Shown: positions 1-11,912, numbered from the stretch's first letter. The stretch: 64,000 bases of DNA from Quercus robur (GCF_932294415.1 NC_065545.1:22553357-22617356), one strand, 5' to 3'. A program made the numbers and translations. Notes: generated by a model not told the origin, from the sequence alone.

Positions 1-51
1 TAATCTTTGTGCAATGCATACTATTTTTTTTCCCTAGCAAATATCCATGCA

Positions 52-526
52 TCAAATATTTTCAATGAAATTTTTTTTTTTTTTTTGATAAATAATGAAA
101 GTTCATTAATCTAAATACCCAGGTACACCGGAAGTGTAAGCTTGTAAATTACAATGATCAAGCATATCTAAAAGATTAGAACATGAAAAGAATTAAAAAC
201 AGAACTCCAGTCCAGTAAAGAGTAGAGGAGGAAAGATTTAATCTCGAGAATCAAACGTTCCTTTCCCTCAAAGCATCTAGTGTTCCTTTCTCACCAAATA
301 CGCCATAAAACACAATGCGGGGCAGCCCTCCACAAATCTATGTTACAATGTCTACCAAAAGGGCCTTGCCACACTGTAAATAAATTCGTAACACTTTGTG
401 GAATAACCCAAATCACACCAAAAAAACCATAGACCATAGCTCAGAAACAATGGGACAATGAAGAAGAAGAAGATTTACCGATTCCCCACTCCTTTTACAC
501 ATATAACACTCAAATATTTTCAATGA
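52..526 (-). mobile_element. 5'-truncated LINE 3' end with perfect 17-bp TSD
   Basis: Read on the minus strand, 69-509 resembles the C-terminal end of a plant L1-type LINE. It has a zf-RVT-like CysXXCys...His-x4-Cys pattern near 505-440, followed by stops, a short 3' UTR and a poly(A) tail, seen as poly(T) at about 70-86. The 17-mer tcaaatattttcaatga occurs immediately outside each end (52-68 and 510-526), an exact target-site duplication. The body is only about 440 bp, so almost the whole element was lost by 5' truncation at insertion. It lies downstream of VPS51 exon 7, probably in the next intron. Confidence 0.85.
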
Positions 527-624
527 TATATTCAGTACTGTTCCTTTACATAGAAGTGTAACATGTTAACCCTGTTATGCATAATATGAACCCAAAAAAA
601 ACTGTGAACAAGTGCAGTACAAAC

Positions 625-3600
625 CGGAAAATCTAACTGCTTAAGAAGCACTGCAGCCTCAGCTCTTGCTTGTATGGATTCAGAATCTGAGAATAGCTTT
701 CCCTAATTTGAAAAATAAATAAATAAATTAGGAGACAAGTTTTGGATATAGCAGTGACTGTCAGAAAGTTATACAACATGAAATAGACTTCTATTCATCC
801 ATCATCATTTTTTGAGCATTCTATGGCTCCCAACAGAATGAAATGGTTATTTGTGTGGTCCTGTAGTACACAAGTATTCATAAATGTCAATTCTCGAATT
901 TTATTCAACCATCATCATTTTATGCACATTCAATGGCTCCCAACAGAATTAAATGGTTATCTGTGTGGTCCTGTAGTACACAAGTATTCATAAATGTAAA
1001 TTCTCGGATATTGCAGACTCCAAATTCTATGAAATTTGTCCATAGGTCCTAAAGTACAAGTTGTGGGGAGTAAACATGACAAAATGTGAAATTCCTTGGA
1101 GGCTCACTTTCAATAGATTCCAAGAGCCCTACATGAGTTTGATGCTACTTAATCATGAAGAGATTCTCAACCTTAAGGCTCAGATTTGAATGTTAAAATG
1201 TACATGTGGAATAAATACTCATTCCATGTTTGAAGTACAGGTATCATTATCAATATCTAGCATAAAAAGCTAAGACTCGTTTCCCCATCATAGTCACTTT
1301 ATGCTAAAACATTTTTTTTTATATACTCTTACTGACAATATGGATCAATGTATGGATTAACAGATGCATGTATGTTTCACATACAGTAGAAATAGAAAGT
1401 GGTGATCGTATGAGATGGAAGTTGACAAACAATGGGGATTTTAAAATCTGCTCGTTTTATCATAAGTTACATGATTCCTCTTCCATTGTTTTTTCCTGGA
1501 AAGGTATTTAGAAGGTCAAGGCATCTAGGCGTGTCTCTTTTTTTGTTTGGATAGTCGCCTGAGATAGGATTCTCACGGGTGATAATTTGTAGAGTAGGGG
1601 TTTTGATTTTGTTGACTAGTGCATCATGTGTCATTTTCGTGGGGAGACATTAGATCATTTGTTGCTACATTGTGGGAAGGCTCATCGTTTGTGGAGTTTT
1701 GTCTTTAGAACTTTTGGGATTCCGTGGGTTCTCTCAAGATCGGTTGCAGATTTCCTTTTTGGTTGGTGGAATTGGTTGGGGAAGCACTCATCTAACATTT
1801 GGAATTTAGTTTCGTTGTGTTTGATGTGGTGTATTTGGAAGGAACACAACCGACAAACTTTTGAGGACTTGGATAGATCTGATGACCAGTTGCTTGTTTC
1901 CTTTACTGGTTCTTTTTTTGATTGGTCTAGGGCTTGGGGACTCACATCTAGTTTATCTCTCCCTTTGTTCCTTAGCTCTCTTTTTCTTTGTAATTAGTTT
2001 CTCTTATCCGTTTTTGCTTTTCCCTCTTTCTTGTAATCTTTGATATGCTTTGTGCTTCTTTGCATAAAGCAGTTTTTTGAATATACATCTTTCGTACTTA
2101 TTAAAAAAAAAAAAAAATCGAAAACTCACAAGTATATGATACAATCCATATATAGAGTGCATAAACACAATTGAAAATAATTTTACGACAATCCATTACT
2201 AAAATGGGACAGCAGAGTATCATCGTAAAACTGTTAAATTAGACGCTAAATAGTGAATTGTTTAATTACCGGTAAAATAAAATAACAATTAATGCAAGTT
2301 TGAACGGTAATCCATTTTGATAGTCAGAGGTGAGTTTAAATCCAGATATTTTATTTCTGATACCGGAAATCATGGCACCAAGGTGATGTTGCAATGGCAT
2401 GTAAAGAAGATAATGCCACCAGTCTCCTTTTATGGGGTTTAATTTCACACTTTGACTTGGCATCTCCACCAAGCCAACTTGACTGGTGTAAAATGAAAGG
2501 AAATATACCTGCAAGTTCTTTATAATTATAGCCATTGCTTCTTCAGAAGCTTGCTTACAGTCCTGGAATGATGAGTCTCCATATGCCTAATACAGGAAAA
2601 ATGGAAAAACAATTCACTAATAATGTAGATATTTCAAAGTGACAATAAACGAATGCCCCAATAACAAAATAAACAACAGAGTTGGTAGAAAAATTGACCC
2701 AGAAATCAGAACACCGTAATAAAGAAACAAGTAACCTTAAAAATTGGCATAGCTCCAATGTAGAACCTGACTGCATCAGCATAGGCCTCGGATTTGATAC
2801 ACTTTCCAAGTCTCATGGGTAGATCAAAAATGAACTGCTCTTAATAAAAAAGATGAAATCTGTGTAACTCATAAATGGCAAACTCCAAAATTTACATATA
2901 AGTATCATACATTTATCAGAAATGAATCATGGCCGTCTAGAGAAAACAATTTTTACCCTTTTACTAAATAAATTTTGGCACAAACCCCATAAATGAGTAA
3001 AAGAACTGCAACTTGATCGCTGAGTGGTAAATAGTTACCCCCCCTCCCCCCCACCAAAAAAAAGAAGAAATTTATATCTACTCTAAATGCACTAACATCG
3101 ATCAATAAGGTTTACTGCACTTCATCACTGGAGAGCCCACAAGTTCACTACTCAAAAAGCTTGTATGATGCTGGTACAAGGAGTATAATAACTTATATCT
3201 ACATTTACTTGGCACTAGATGCTGTGGAAGCTTAGGTTCACCTTAAGTGACAGACTCAACTCTCGTTGAGAAAAAACTGGGAGCAACAGACCTTAAGATT
3301 CCATTGTTAATAATGCTTCAATTCCTGAACTTTAAAAAAAAAAAAAAAAATTATTTGATAGGTAATTTAATACCTGAACTTTGCGAAGAAGGTTATACGT
3401 GCGATGCAATTTCTCTATGTGTTCTCTCTTTTCAAATAGTGAAGTGTTCACCCCATCACTTCTAGATTGCACAGACATTATCTGCATCCAAAGGCAACAT
3501 GAATATAATCTCTACTCCACTCTTCTTTTCCAACGAGATACAAATAAAGCAAAATCCCACATACCTTCTCAAGAAGCCCTTCCATATTTGACTCCATGCC

Positions 3601-4245
3601 TACAATGTTAGTTTTCATCCTGTACCCAAAAAAACAACAACAACATTATACGCCATGATTCTATTCTCGAAAGCATTCAGAAACAGACAACAAAATGCAC
3701 TAGAAAGATCCACAACAACCGCGTAAAGAAAGTTCTTCAAAGGTGTTAAATAATTACCTCTTAATCGTATCGGTAGCACTAATAAACTTGTTATAATTTT
3801 CATAAACCAACATTTGCAAGTCAGTATCGAGATTCTTAATCTCGGCTGCCATTTCTACATGCCTTTGCAGCAGCCCTTCTAAATTCGACTTTTCCACCTG
3901 AACATTCCAAACCAACACAAACATACAAAGAACCAAAAATTTTAATTTTAATTCTAATTCTCACATCAACTCCAATCTATATAGAATTCAAGTATGCTGC
4001 TAAATCGCAATGAGATTTTAAAGGTTTTGATCAAAATTGAAGAAGATAGGGCGGCGTACCAAGAAATTCATGTAGTGATCAGGATCGAAGGAGGTGGAGT
4101 TGATGTCGTCGAGGGTGATTTGTTGAGGTCTAGACGACGGCGAATCGGGAGAGGGAGATATTGAAGGATCGGGAGAGTAGAAACTTGAGAGCAGATCTCT
4201 CATTCGCTTCGCCTTGTCGTCCATTGGGAGATCGTCGACTCCCAT
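625..4245 (-). CDS. VPS51: VPS51 homologue, GARP/EARP tethering subunit (5' part, 7 exons)
   Basis: Vps51 is a subunit of the GARP and EARP vesicle-tethering complexes at the trans-Golgi network and endosomes. Exons, in transcription order: 4245-4060, 3897-3758, 3619-3565, 3481-3374, 2834-2736, 2586-2509 and 702-625. All are bounded by AG/GT and give 744 nt, 248 codons, in one frame. The start MGVDDLPMDDKAKRMRDLLS matches the plant VPS51 N-terminus as I remember it. Exon 2 (EGLLQRHVEMAAEIKNLDTD) starts the conserved helical Vps51 domain, which continues through exons 3-4; exons 5-7 continue as helical-rod sequence. No stop or frameshift is seen. Intron 6 (703-2508) holds a LINE fragment. The remaining exons lie beyond the left edge; none was found at 1-624. 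The start is the first ATG of the conserved N-terminus. Recognition is from remembered family sequence, not a search. Confidence 0.93.
791..1010. repeat. Two-copy 110-bp tandem duplication in VPS51 intron 6
   Basis: The stretch beginning tattcatccatcatcatttt at about 792 recurs at about 902. Both copies share the blocks atggctcccaacagaat and gtcctgtagtacacaagtat, with a few substitutions. The period is about 110 bp with two units. It is intronic and has no evident function. Confidence 0.8.
1385..2117 (+). mobile_element. 5'-truncated LINE (zf-RVT end and poly(A)) inside VPS51 intron 6
   Basis: The plus strand reads through a plant LINE C-terminus. First comes a DRMRWKLTNNGDFKICSFYH-type segment at about 1405-1465, then a zinc-binding RT end whose last 123 codons (1626-1997) are open. 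These contain CHFRGETLDHLLLHC and an LWSFVFRTFGIPWV block. Earlier stops, such as one near 1510, show decay. A poly(A) run at 2103-2117 ends the element. It is antisense to VPS51 and within the 1.8-kb intron 6. I could not find a clear target-site duplication, and the 5' boundary is approximate. Confidence 0.75.
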
Positions 4246-4509
4246 TTTCGCCGATTCGATCTCTTCGGATTCCTTTGCTCTGAACTGATACTCTTCTGAG
4301 TTTTGGACTATTGGAGTTGGAGTTGGAGATGATCATGAAACGGTGGGGACTTTGGGACAGATACGGTACTCTGAAACGATGTCGTTGAGTGTCTCGTTGG
4401 CTCGACGAGTTTAACTACTTGTCGTTGAACAATATCGTTGATTTTCTCCTTTTTCATTTTCAGATTTTCTTTTTTCTTTTTATATAACTACTACTACCAC
4501 TGCCACTAC
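4246..4509. other. 5' flank of VPS51
   Basis: This is the upstream side of the minus-strand VPS51 gene and should hold its 5' UTR and promoter. I see no convincing TATA box or coding sequence. A TC-rich, non-repetitive stretch to about 4480 is followed by AT-rich repeat DNA. Confidence 0.4.
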
Positions 4510-5055
4510 CATTAGGATGCAACTTATACAAATGCATGCATCTAAAATTAAACATGATTTTTATTATAAAAATATAAATAATTAGTCAAATTATTAAAAA
4601 AAATATATGTAACACGTGCATACCGTAAGATACATTTAAAATTAAATACAAATTTTATCATAAAAATATAAATAATTAGTTAAATTTTTTTAAGTAAACG
4701 TAATTAGTCATATATTAAAATTCTTACCTAAATTTAATACTACTTATGAGCATTTTTTATTCTTCTAATTTTTAATAAGGTAAAACATGTGGTGATCTTT
4801 GTTGTACAGTGATTTTTATTGAGTATATGTAATTGGTTTTTTTTTTTTTTTTAAAAAAATTACTTCATTAATATTAGATTCTTACTAATTTGCTTTCATT
4901 AACTCACTTGACACAAAAATTAAAAAACTTAAGTAGACATATTAAAACTTAAGTGGATAATTATGGAGTGGTCCACACATAAATTTAGATACAAGGCGCA
5001 AAATTGGATTCTAATTTCAAATTCTAATTGAACTTTCTCTAAATTTTGCACATAT
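4510..5055. repeat. Dispersed AT-rich repeat, copy 1 (second copy at 56595-57135)
   Basis: Blocks such as cataaaaatataaataattag, ggtgatctttgttgt and tttttattgagtatatgt occur in the same order and orientation at 56595-57135. No coding capacity is seen. The sequence ends in a TA/GA microsatellite. The family is unidentified; further pieces of the same repeat flank the large TIR element (12430-12697 and 24570-24720, inverted). Confidence 0.7.
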
Positions 5056-5057
5056 AC

Positions 5058-5128
<71 letters not shown>
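5055..5128. repeat. (TA)n(GA)n microsatellite
   Basis: About 20 bp of alternating TA is followed by about 50 bp of uninterrupted GA. It abuts the left end of the MITE at 5129. Confidence 0.95.
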
Positions 5129-5131
<3 letters not shown>

Positions 5132-5502
5132 CAACTTACCTACCTATGGTTTGATTAAAATTTAAGTTATCTACATTTGATTTGAAATTTGATACTTTAC
5201 CCACTAAGGTTTGACCAAAATTTAATTTACCTATCTGTAGTTTAAAATCTCATGATGCAAGTGTTCATTTGGATTCTTTTTTATCTTATTTGATCTTGTA
5301 TTTTTTTTTTTTTTTTTTTGTGTTTTTGGAAGAGAGGGACATAAAAATTGAGTAAATTACATATTTAGTCTTATTTTTAACAAATATGAGTTATGGAAAT
5401 CTAATTGAGCTAAGTTTAAGTAGGTAAAGTGTCAAATTTCAAATCACAGGTAGGCAATTAAAATTTCTACCAAACTACAGGTAGGTAAGTTGTAATTTGC
5501 CC
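5129..5502. mobile_element. MITE with about 75-bp terminal inverted repeats
   Basis: The left end ttacaacttacctacctatg is mirrored at the right end (about 5470-5495). The inverted similarity continues inward for about 75 bp, through the gatttgaaatttgatacttt region and its complement near 5425-5450. The right terminus probably extends to the gccc at about 5499-5502; the matching left bases are replaced by the GA microsatellite. There is no ORF. A Mutator-type MITE is plausible, but no TSD is visible. Confidence 0.8.
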
Positions 5503-5714
5503 TATATATATTGAATTTTCTTTTAATAAGTACATAGTAGTAGATAAGGAGAATAAGAGGCTATCACAAACATTATACACCATAAAAATATGTAATTACC
5601 ATTGGACGACCACTATGGTGGTTGTAAATAAACCCCACATCATGGTCATATATAATGAATTAAAAAGACAAAAGTTCCTTGAAAAAAGTACTTATAAAAG
5701 TTGTCTTTTCCTTC
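5503..5714. other. Intervening AT-rich DNA
   Basis: Short AT-rich sequence between the MITE and the left LTR-like arm. A small imperfect palindrome (accactatggtggt) lies near 5610. I see no gene. Confidence 0.4.
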
Positions 5715-7595
5715 TATTGATGCCCACTTTTGACAAAAGGGCCCAAAAATGGCAGAAGAAGCCCAACAATATGAAGAAGATGGAGAGAGAAAATAGTAAA
5801 ATAAAGATCAGCAAGCTAAAATGGTTGGAATAATGGTCAACATGCCCACAAAAATAATAAGTGGCTTGGAAGAAGCAAATGGGCTGAGGAAATCTGAGGA
5901 ATGAAATAGTAAACCCATGGGAATAATAAGAGATGGAGAAAAAGTAAAATAGGTTGGGGAAGCCCAAGAAATGAATTAGTAAATTCATAGGGTTGGCATA
6001 AAGGACAATAAACCTGAAAGATAATAAGAGGTAAAGATATGATAATTGGGCCGGGAAAGCCCAAAGGATTTAGCAAAAGCCCATGGGAGTGAAAGAGGTA
6101 AAGAAGAAGAAAATGGGCTAAGGAAGCCTAGGGAATGAAACGGGCCAAGGAAGCCCAAGGAATGGAATGGGCCGAGGAAGCCCAAGGAATGGAATGGGCT
6201 AGCCCAGCAGGGGCGTTGGCCAATAAAACCCAAAAGAAGAAAAAAATGTAAGAAATGGACTGGCAAAAGCCTCAGTCCGTAAGGCCAGAGGTAACAATGA
6301 AGTAAAAAAATGAGTGATATCATGGTAGGAACAATGCAATGGCTTGGCAAGATTATCAGCTAGCCGACAGATATGGAAAAGAATAGGACATGGGCTAGGT
6401 AGGGGGGAGAGGGCCTGCACTCAAGCAATGCCCAATCCAAAAAGGAGATGGAATGTAGATAACGAAAGCCCAAAAGCCCATGTATCTTTCACGCCACAAG
6501 AGTTAAGTAGATACCAAAACGTGCAATAGAATCAAACAAATGCGGAGGCAATGACAAATGTGTGAAGGCCAGAAAAGTAATGGATTCAAACGAAAGTGGA
6601 GCATGCACACAGGGCTCAAACACCACCTACTTGTACCCAGCCAATACAGGGGAAGTGGGCCATGGGTCAAAAGTATGAGAGGGTGTGGTCTGGCAGTAGG
6701 GAGATGAGAGAGCCTATTTTGGGGTTCTTGCTCAAACTCTTTTAGGGAGAAATGTCCTGCTGGAATGACATCTCACCCAAAAGAAGTAAACATGAGCTAG
6801 AATCAGTAGATGCATACCATAGAGGTAGGTAAAGGAGAGGTTTAACCTTTATCCGGATGAGAGTATTGAAATAAAAGACATAACAAAAACTTTTTTTGTT
6901 TCGGAATGAGGCGCGGTGTAGCCAACACAGTGTAATGGTAGTGGCTGGGCAGCCAGCAGACCAGTGGGCAATCTTGGAAGGATGCCCACAATAAGCCAAA
7001 AGCGGTTGAGGGGTAAAAATGGTAAATCCTGTAACGACAAACAGTATAAAAGGCCATAGGCATGAATAGTGAAAAAGGGGGGAAGAAAGAAGAAGAAAAC
7101 AATGGCAAGAAACAGGGGTAGTAAGAAAGAAAAGAAAGCAGAGTAAAAAAAGAAAAAAAGAAAGAAAATATACAGAAATCCCAAAGAAAGAAAGAAACAT
7201 GAAGGATAGGAATAGAGGCATGCATCAATAGGCTACCAACTTCTCTCTTTCTCAATAAACCCACTCTCTAATAAGCTAAGAATTCAAGTTTAAGCTATCT
7301 AGGTCCTTTTTTCAAAGTGTGTAATCTCTACAATAGGAGTTCCCTCTGAGGTTACCCATTTTGGAGATCGGCTCCCTTTTTGGGCTTATGTTTGTTGAAG
7401 AGCTAAACCCATTTCTTTAGCAAACAAATCCTCATTTTTTGGTTGATAAATGACTAACTCGTTATCTTACTGCTAAATTGTTTGTCGTAATCTTATTATT
7501 CGTGATTGTATTACTCTATTCTCCCTTGCTGTGTTATTCATGTATTATTGTTATTAGTAGAAATGTTTTAGTTATCTTGTTGGCTCACTACCAAC
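5715..7595 (+). repeat. LTR-like sequence, left arm of a large inverted repeat
   Basis: The arm begins tattgatgcccacttttgac, and its complement ends the right arm at 9794. The two can be followed in inverted alignment to about 7590, with many substitutions and indels. Key shared blocks are gggccc near 5740, gatgcccacaataagcc near 6980, and caaagtgtgtaa near 7315. A TATA box (cagtataaaagg, about 7044-7055) sits where an LTR promoter would be. The recurring gcccaaggaatggaatgggc unit near 6140-6200 is a short tandem repeat. No gag or pol is attached. ORFs in this arm are low-complexity shadows. Confidence 0.7.
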
Positions 7596-7750
7596 AAACA
7601 GTGAAAGTCTTAAACACTATTCTTAACGGACTCTCTCTCTCTCTCTCTCTTATAACTTTATTCACAAATCACAACTCACTTCTCACTATCTCGGACACTC
7701 AGCAACTACAAAAACAAATAACACAGAATCTTATGGTGGCCTTTTTGTGT
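7596..7750. other. Spacer between the inverted LTR-like arms
   Basis: About 155 bp with no inverted counterpart in either arm. It includes a (CT)n run near 7630-7650. This would be the loop of the long hairpin. Confidence 0.6.
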
Positions 7751-9794
7751 TGTTAAGCTTTGATCTCTCCTGCTGCACTACGGCTCCTAGATCAGAGGTA
7801 AAGGAGCTGAGATTGGCCTAAATGGGGCTACACTTTAGGCCAGCTTGTGAATAAGTCAAGCCATCCCAATATAGATGCATTCTGGCAAAAAATCGCAGGC
7901 TGGGTGTATGTCATGGCCTTGGCAAGAATAACTGTTACAAATGTTATAGCAGGAATACAGTACAACAAAATAACTAAAATACTAAACAAAATGAATAATA
8001 CTAGCACCAATAAGGAAGGTAGCTAATAAAGTTACAATAGAATTATACAACAAACGGAAATAACGCTACAACAAACAACTTAATAACTGAACGGTAAACT
8101 AATCACCCAATAAGCAAAAAAAAAACTTGTCTGCCAGAAAAGTAGGCTTAGCTTTTCAGTAGAAGCGAGTCCAAGAAGGGAGCCAATCCCTAACGTAAGT
8201 AACCTCAAGGAAGGCTTCTGGTATAGAAGTTACACACTTTGGAAAAATGACCTAAATGGTTTAAACTTCAATTCTCAATCCCTAGGAGAGTGGGTCTGTC
8301 AAGAGAGAAGGAAAGAGTGATCCATTATGCATGCCTCTATTCCTACCACTTATATCTCTCTGGTTTTCTGTATGTTCTTTCTTTTCTTTCTTTCTAACTC
8401 TTCTTCCTTTCTTTCCTCCCCCATTTCACTATTCACAGCTACCCCTTTTTATACCATCTGCCATGGTGAGATTTACCATTTTTGCCCCTCAACTACTTTG
8501 GCTTCTTATGGGTGTCCTTCCAAGACTGCCTATTGGCCTGCCGGCTGTCGAGCCACTACCTCTACTCAGAATGTGTTGGTTGCACCACTCTCCATTCCCA
8601 GACAAAATTGCTTGTCTTGTTTTTTACCTCTCTTCGTTTTCACTTCACTCATCTAGATAAGGATTAAGTTTTCTCATCACCTACCTCTATGGCATGCATC
8701 AAGTGATCCTAGCCCATATTTACCTCTTTTGGGTGAGATGACATCCCAGCAGAACATTGCTCCCTAAAGAAACTTGAGCGGGAACCCTAGAATAGGCCCC
8801 TTTTTCTCCCACTGCCAAACCATACCCTCTGAAAGCCTTGACCTGCGGCCTACCTCTCATGTATTGGCTGGATACAAGTAGGTGGTGCCTTGACCCTTTA
8901 TGCATGCTTCACTCCGTCTGAATTTGTTTCTTTCTGGCCTTCACACCATTTTTACTGCTTCCGTGTTTGTTTGATTCTATTATATGTGCTGGTTGGTGTT
9001 TATCCTTTGTGGCGTGAAGGATGTGTGGGCTTTTGGGCTCATATTCTTTGTCTTTCACTCCTTGGACTGGGTGTTACTTGGACAAAAGCCTTCATTTTCC
9101 TGCCGAACCTATGCTTTCCTTTTCTATGTTCGTGGGCCTTTTGGCTACTAATCATGGCATATCACTTCATCGTGCTTGCTCTAACTTTACATTTCTTTTT
9201 ATTTCTTGTTACCCTATGAGCTTGCGGGCTGATGCTCCTGCTGTGCTAGCCCACCTCTTCCTCAATCTTTTGGTCAGGGCTTCCTTGGCCTACTTTCCAC
9301 ATCTTTACCTCTTTTAGGCTTGGTTGGCCAACATTCCTACTATGCCAACCTATTTCACTACTTCATTCCTCAAGCTTCCTTGGCCCATTTACTTCTTCTC
9401 TACCTCTTTTACTCCTATGGGCTTTTTGCTGGATTCTTTGGGCTTCCTTGAGTCGATTACCACATCTTTACTTGTTACCATTCGGGCTTATTGGCCTTTA
9501 AGCCAGCCTATTGAGTTTACTAATTCATTTCTCGTGCTTCCCCAGCCCATTTACTTCCTCTTTACCTCTTTTTATTCCCATGGGCTTACTACTTCATTCA
9601 TTAGGCTTCCTCAGCCCATTTACTTCTTCTTTACCTTTTAAAAATTTTTTTTTTTGTGGGCTTGCTAGCCATCAATCCTGCCATTTCAGCCTACTAGGCT
9701 TATTTTCTTATTCCTGTATCGTTATCTCCTTCTCACCTTCTCTATTGTTGGGCTTCTTTGTTGTTGGGCCCTTTGTCAAAAATGGGCATCAACA
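7751..9794 (-). repeat. LTR-like sequence, right arm of the inverted repeat
   Basis: Read on the minus strand it starts tgttgatgcccatttttgac at 9794 and ends ...gagatcaaagcttaaca at about 7751, so it has LTR-like TG...CA ends and is about 2.04 kb. A minus-strand TATA box (ggtataaaaagg) lies near 8447-8458. It mirrors the left arm except for its last approximately 350 bp (7751-8010), which the left arm lacks. I found no matching 5-bp TSD around it (tgtgt versus actct), so it is not a simple solo LTR insertion. Confidence 0.7.
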
Positions 9795-10275
9795 ACTCTC
9801 AAATACAATCACAAATTCACGTATTCAATTTCAATTCACAATCACCCTCAACAAAAAAAAAAAAAAAAAAAAAAAACAAAAAACATCACAATCATAAATG
9901 ATAGATTCACAAACGTTATAATTGTATAGAGTGGAGAGAGAAATATCATATCAAGATTCAAAATCAATGTTAGGTTTTGAAGTTGAAGGGAAAAAAAATA
10001 ATACTTGAAGCAGATTGGAGGTTGGAGGCTGTAGCGGCCGACATCGGAGGTTGGGTGGGCAGATTAAGTAGGGTAGCTGAGGTAACTGGAGTTGCATGAA
10101 CTCTAGGTCAGTCTCTACCTCAGTAGGTTGATCGACTGGTCAATGGGTGTGGGTCAATGGTAGTGAGGTAAGTCTTGCATAGGTGGACAACAGCTATGGT
10201 GGTAGTGGCTTAGATGGCAGAGTCGTGGTTGGCAAAGTCATTTACTCACATCTCTCTCTTCTTTACTCTCTTTCT
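9795..10275. other. Gene-free stretch with poly(A) run
   Basis: It contains a 22-23 base A run near 9853-9875, then sequence rich in GGTTGGAGG/GTAGTGG words. I see no credible ORF. Together with 10984-11212 it may be the remnant of a hAT relative of the element at 19936; that is low confidence. Confidence 0.35.
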
Positions 10276-10983
10276 CTCTAAATTAGGGCTGTCCACGGGT
10301 CTGGTCGGGTCGGGTCGGTTTTGGACCCAATCCGGACCGGACCCGCCGGCGTTGGGTGGAAGGCGGAGGGACCTGAAACCGACTGCTGGCGTCACTCGGT
10401 CGAGTCGGTTTTGGGTTCGGGTGGTGTTTGGGTCGGTTCGGTTGGTGTTGAGAGTCGCCAGATCCTGCAAACGTCGCCAGAATCTTCAAAAAATTCGCCG
10501 GAATCTGCAAAAACCTAGTAGATCTGCACCAAAAATCGCCGAAATCAGCCTGGATCTCCTCGAATCTCGCCAGATCTCACCAAATATGGTCGAGATCTTG
10601 CTTGAATCTCCTCGAATGTCGCCAGATCTCACCAAATCTCGCTTGGATCTCCTCAAATGTCGCCGGATCTCACCAAATCTCACTTGGATCTCCTCAAATG
10701 TTGCCGGATCTCACCAAATCTCGCTTGAATGTCGCCGGATCTCACCAAATCTCGGTTGGATCTCCTCGCATATTGCCAGATTTGTATATATCGTCGGTCG
10801 GGTTGGGTGGCTCGGGTTTTGGAGAAGAAAACCCGCCACTCGACCCGCCGGCGTCGGGTTTTGGGCGCAGAAACTCGTCACCGACCGTCGGAGTGGTCGG
10901 TTCGGACAGTTGCCGGTTCGGGTTCGGGCGGGTTGCTCGGGTTGGTTGGGTTCCGGGTTGGGTTGGACACCCCTACTCTAAAT
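10276..10983. mobile_element. Non-autonomous GC-rich hAT element with 8-bp TSD
   Basis: The element is 10284-10975 (692 bp). It is flanked by a perfect 8-bp duplication ctctaaat (10276-10283 and 10976-10983), typical of hAT transposition. Its termini, tagggctgtccacggg and ttggacacccct plus a, are inverted repeats with one mismatch in the first 12. The inside is much richer in G+C than the flanks. It holds CGGGTTCGGGT-type words and, at about 10530-10790, an imperfect tandem repeat of about 36 bp built on tctcaccaaatctcgcttgg. No transposase is encoded. Confidence 0.9.
10530..10790. repeat. Imperfect ~36-bp tandem repeat inside the hAT element
   Basis: About seven degenerate units share gatctcaccaaatctcgctt or close variants, with spacing that varies between about 20 and 36 bp. 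The array keeps frames open on both strands, which explains the long ORFs over this element without any real gene. Confidence 0.75.
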
Positions 10984-11212
10984 CCTGTCTTTTTTTTTTT
11001 TTTTTTTTTTTTTGAATTAAGTTAAGTTGTAATCGTGGGTTTGAATTGGGCTTTAAATTTTTTTGAGTTGGGCTAGCTAGGATGTCTAAGTTGTTAGGGG
11101 AGGAGGGGCTAGGTTTTGGAAAAGAGGGACCCAATCCTAAAAAAGTCTAAAAATACCTAACAAATTTTTTATTTTAGGCCGGGGGGCTTGGGCCCCCCCT
11201 AGGTTCATCCCT
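10984..11212. mobile_element. Possible end fragment of a hAT element related to 19936-23932
   Basis: The stretch ends ccggggggcttgggcccccc and then taggttcatcccta. This resembles the right end of the complete hAT at 23880-23932 (gggcccgggccccc ... taggtccgtccctg). No opposite end was located with confidence; it may be truncated. Confidence 0.45.
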
Positions 11213-11662
11213 ATGTTTATCATCATAATTAGGTACTATAGGTTTAAATCATGTCTTATCTAAAGAATTTAGATGCTAAATAATAGTGAGGGTTAAATAC
11301 TTTGTCTCTAAAAAAATACTACTTCTTATAAAATAAAAAATAAAAAAAATACTTGGACAATATAAACTATTGTAATCTATACTAGTATTTAAGGGGCTTC
11401 CCTTGTTTGAGATCTTATTTTTTTTTTTTTGTTGTTCAAAAGTGCTTCTATACCCCTATGTTTAAGTAGAGACAACACTAAAAGACAATATGGTAAAAAT
11501 ACAACTCTAACTTTCACTAAAACATTGTTTAAAAAATAGGGTCACTTTCCTCTTGATTTTCAAATTACTTTATCTACTTATAATCTCAAAATAAAAAATC
11601 ATATATTTATTTATTTATTTATGTTGGTATTTGAATTGTTTTCTCTACACATCTGTTTGTAT

Positions 11663-11696
<34 letters not shown>

Positions 11697-11912
11697 CATT
11701 TTAATGAATGTATTTTCTATGTCCAAAATAAAAATCACTATGCATGTGGTTTAATTGGATAGAAGAGAGAAACGTCTAAAATTAAGATGAATGGAAGATT
11801 ATAACACTAAACCCAACAAAGCCTTATTGCACGTGCGAAGCGTGTGTGATGAGGCCAGTTATGGTTCTAATAACTTTTGTTTTATCAATAACTAGTTGAA
11901 TATCTATAAGTT

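Noticed and set aside
6742..7264. Several 110-160 codon Phe/Leu-rich minus-strand ORFs
   Set aside because: Shadow of the A/G-rich transcribed part of the LTR-like arm; no domain and the mirrored copy does not keep the same protein.
7751..9794. Simple solo LTR insertion
   Set aside because: No matching target-site duplication at its ends.
10214..10981. 255-codon ORF
   Set aside because: It lies over the GC-rich hAT mini-element and is kept open by its tandem repeat; no domain, and overlapping long frames exist on other frames and strand.
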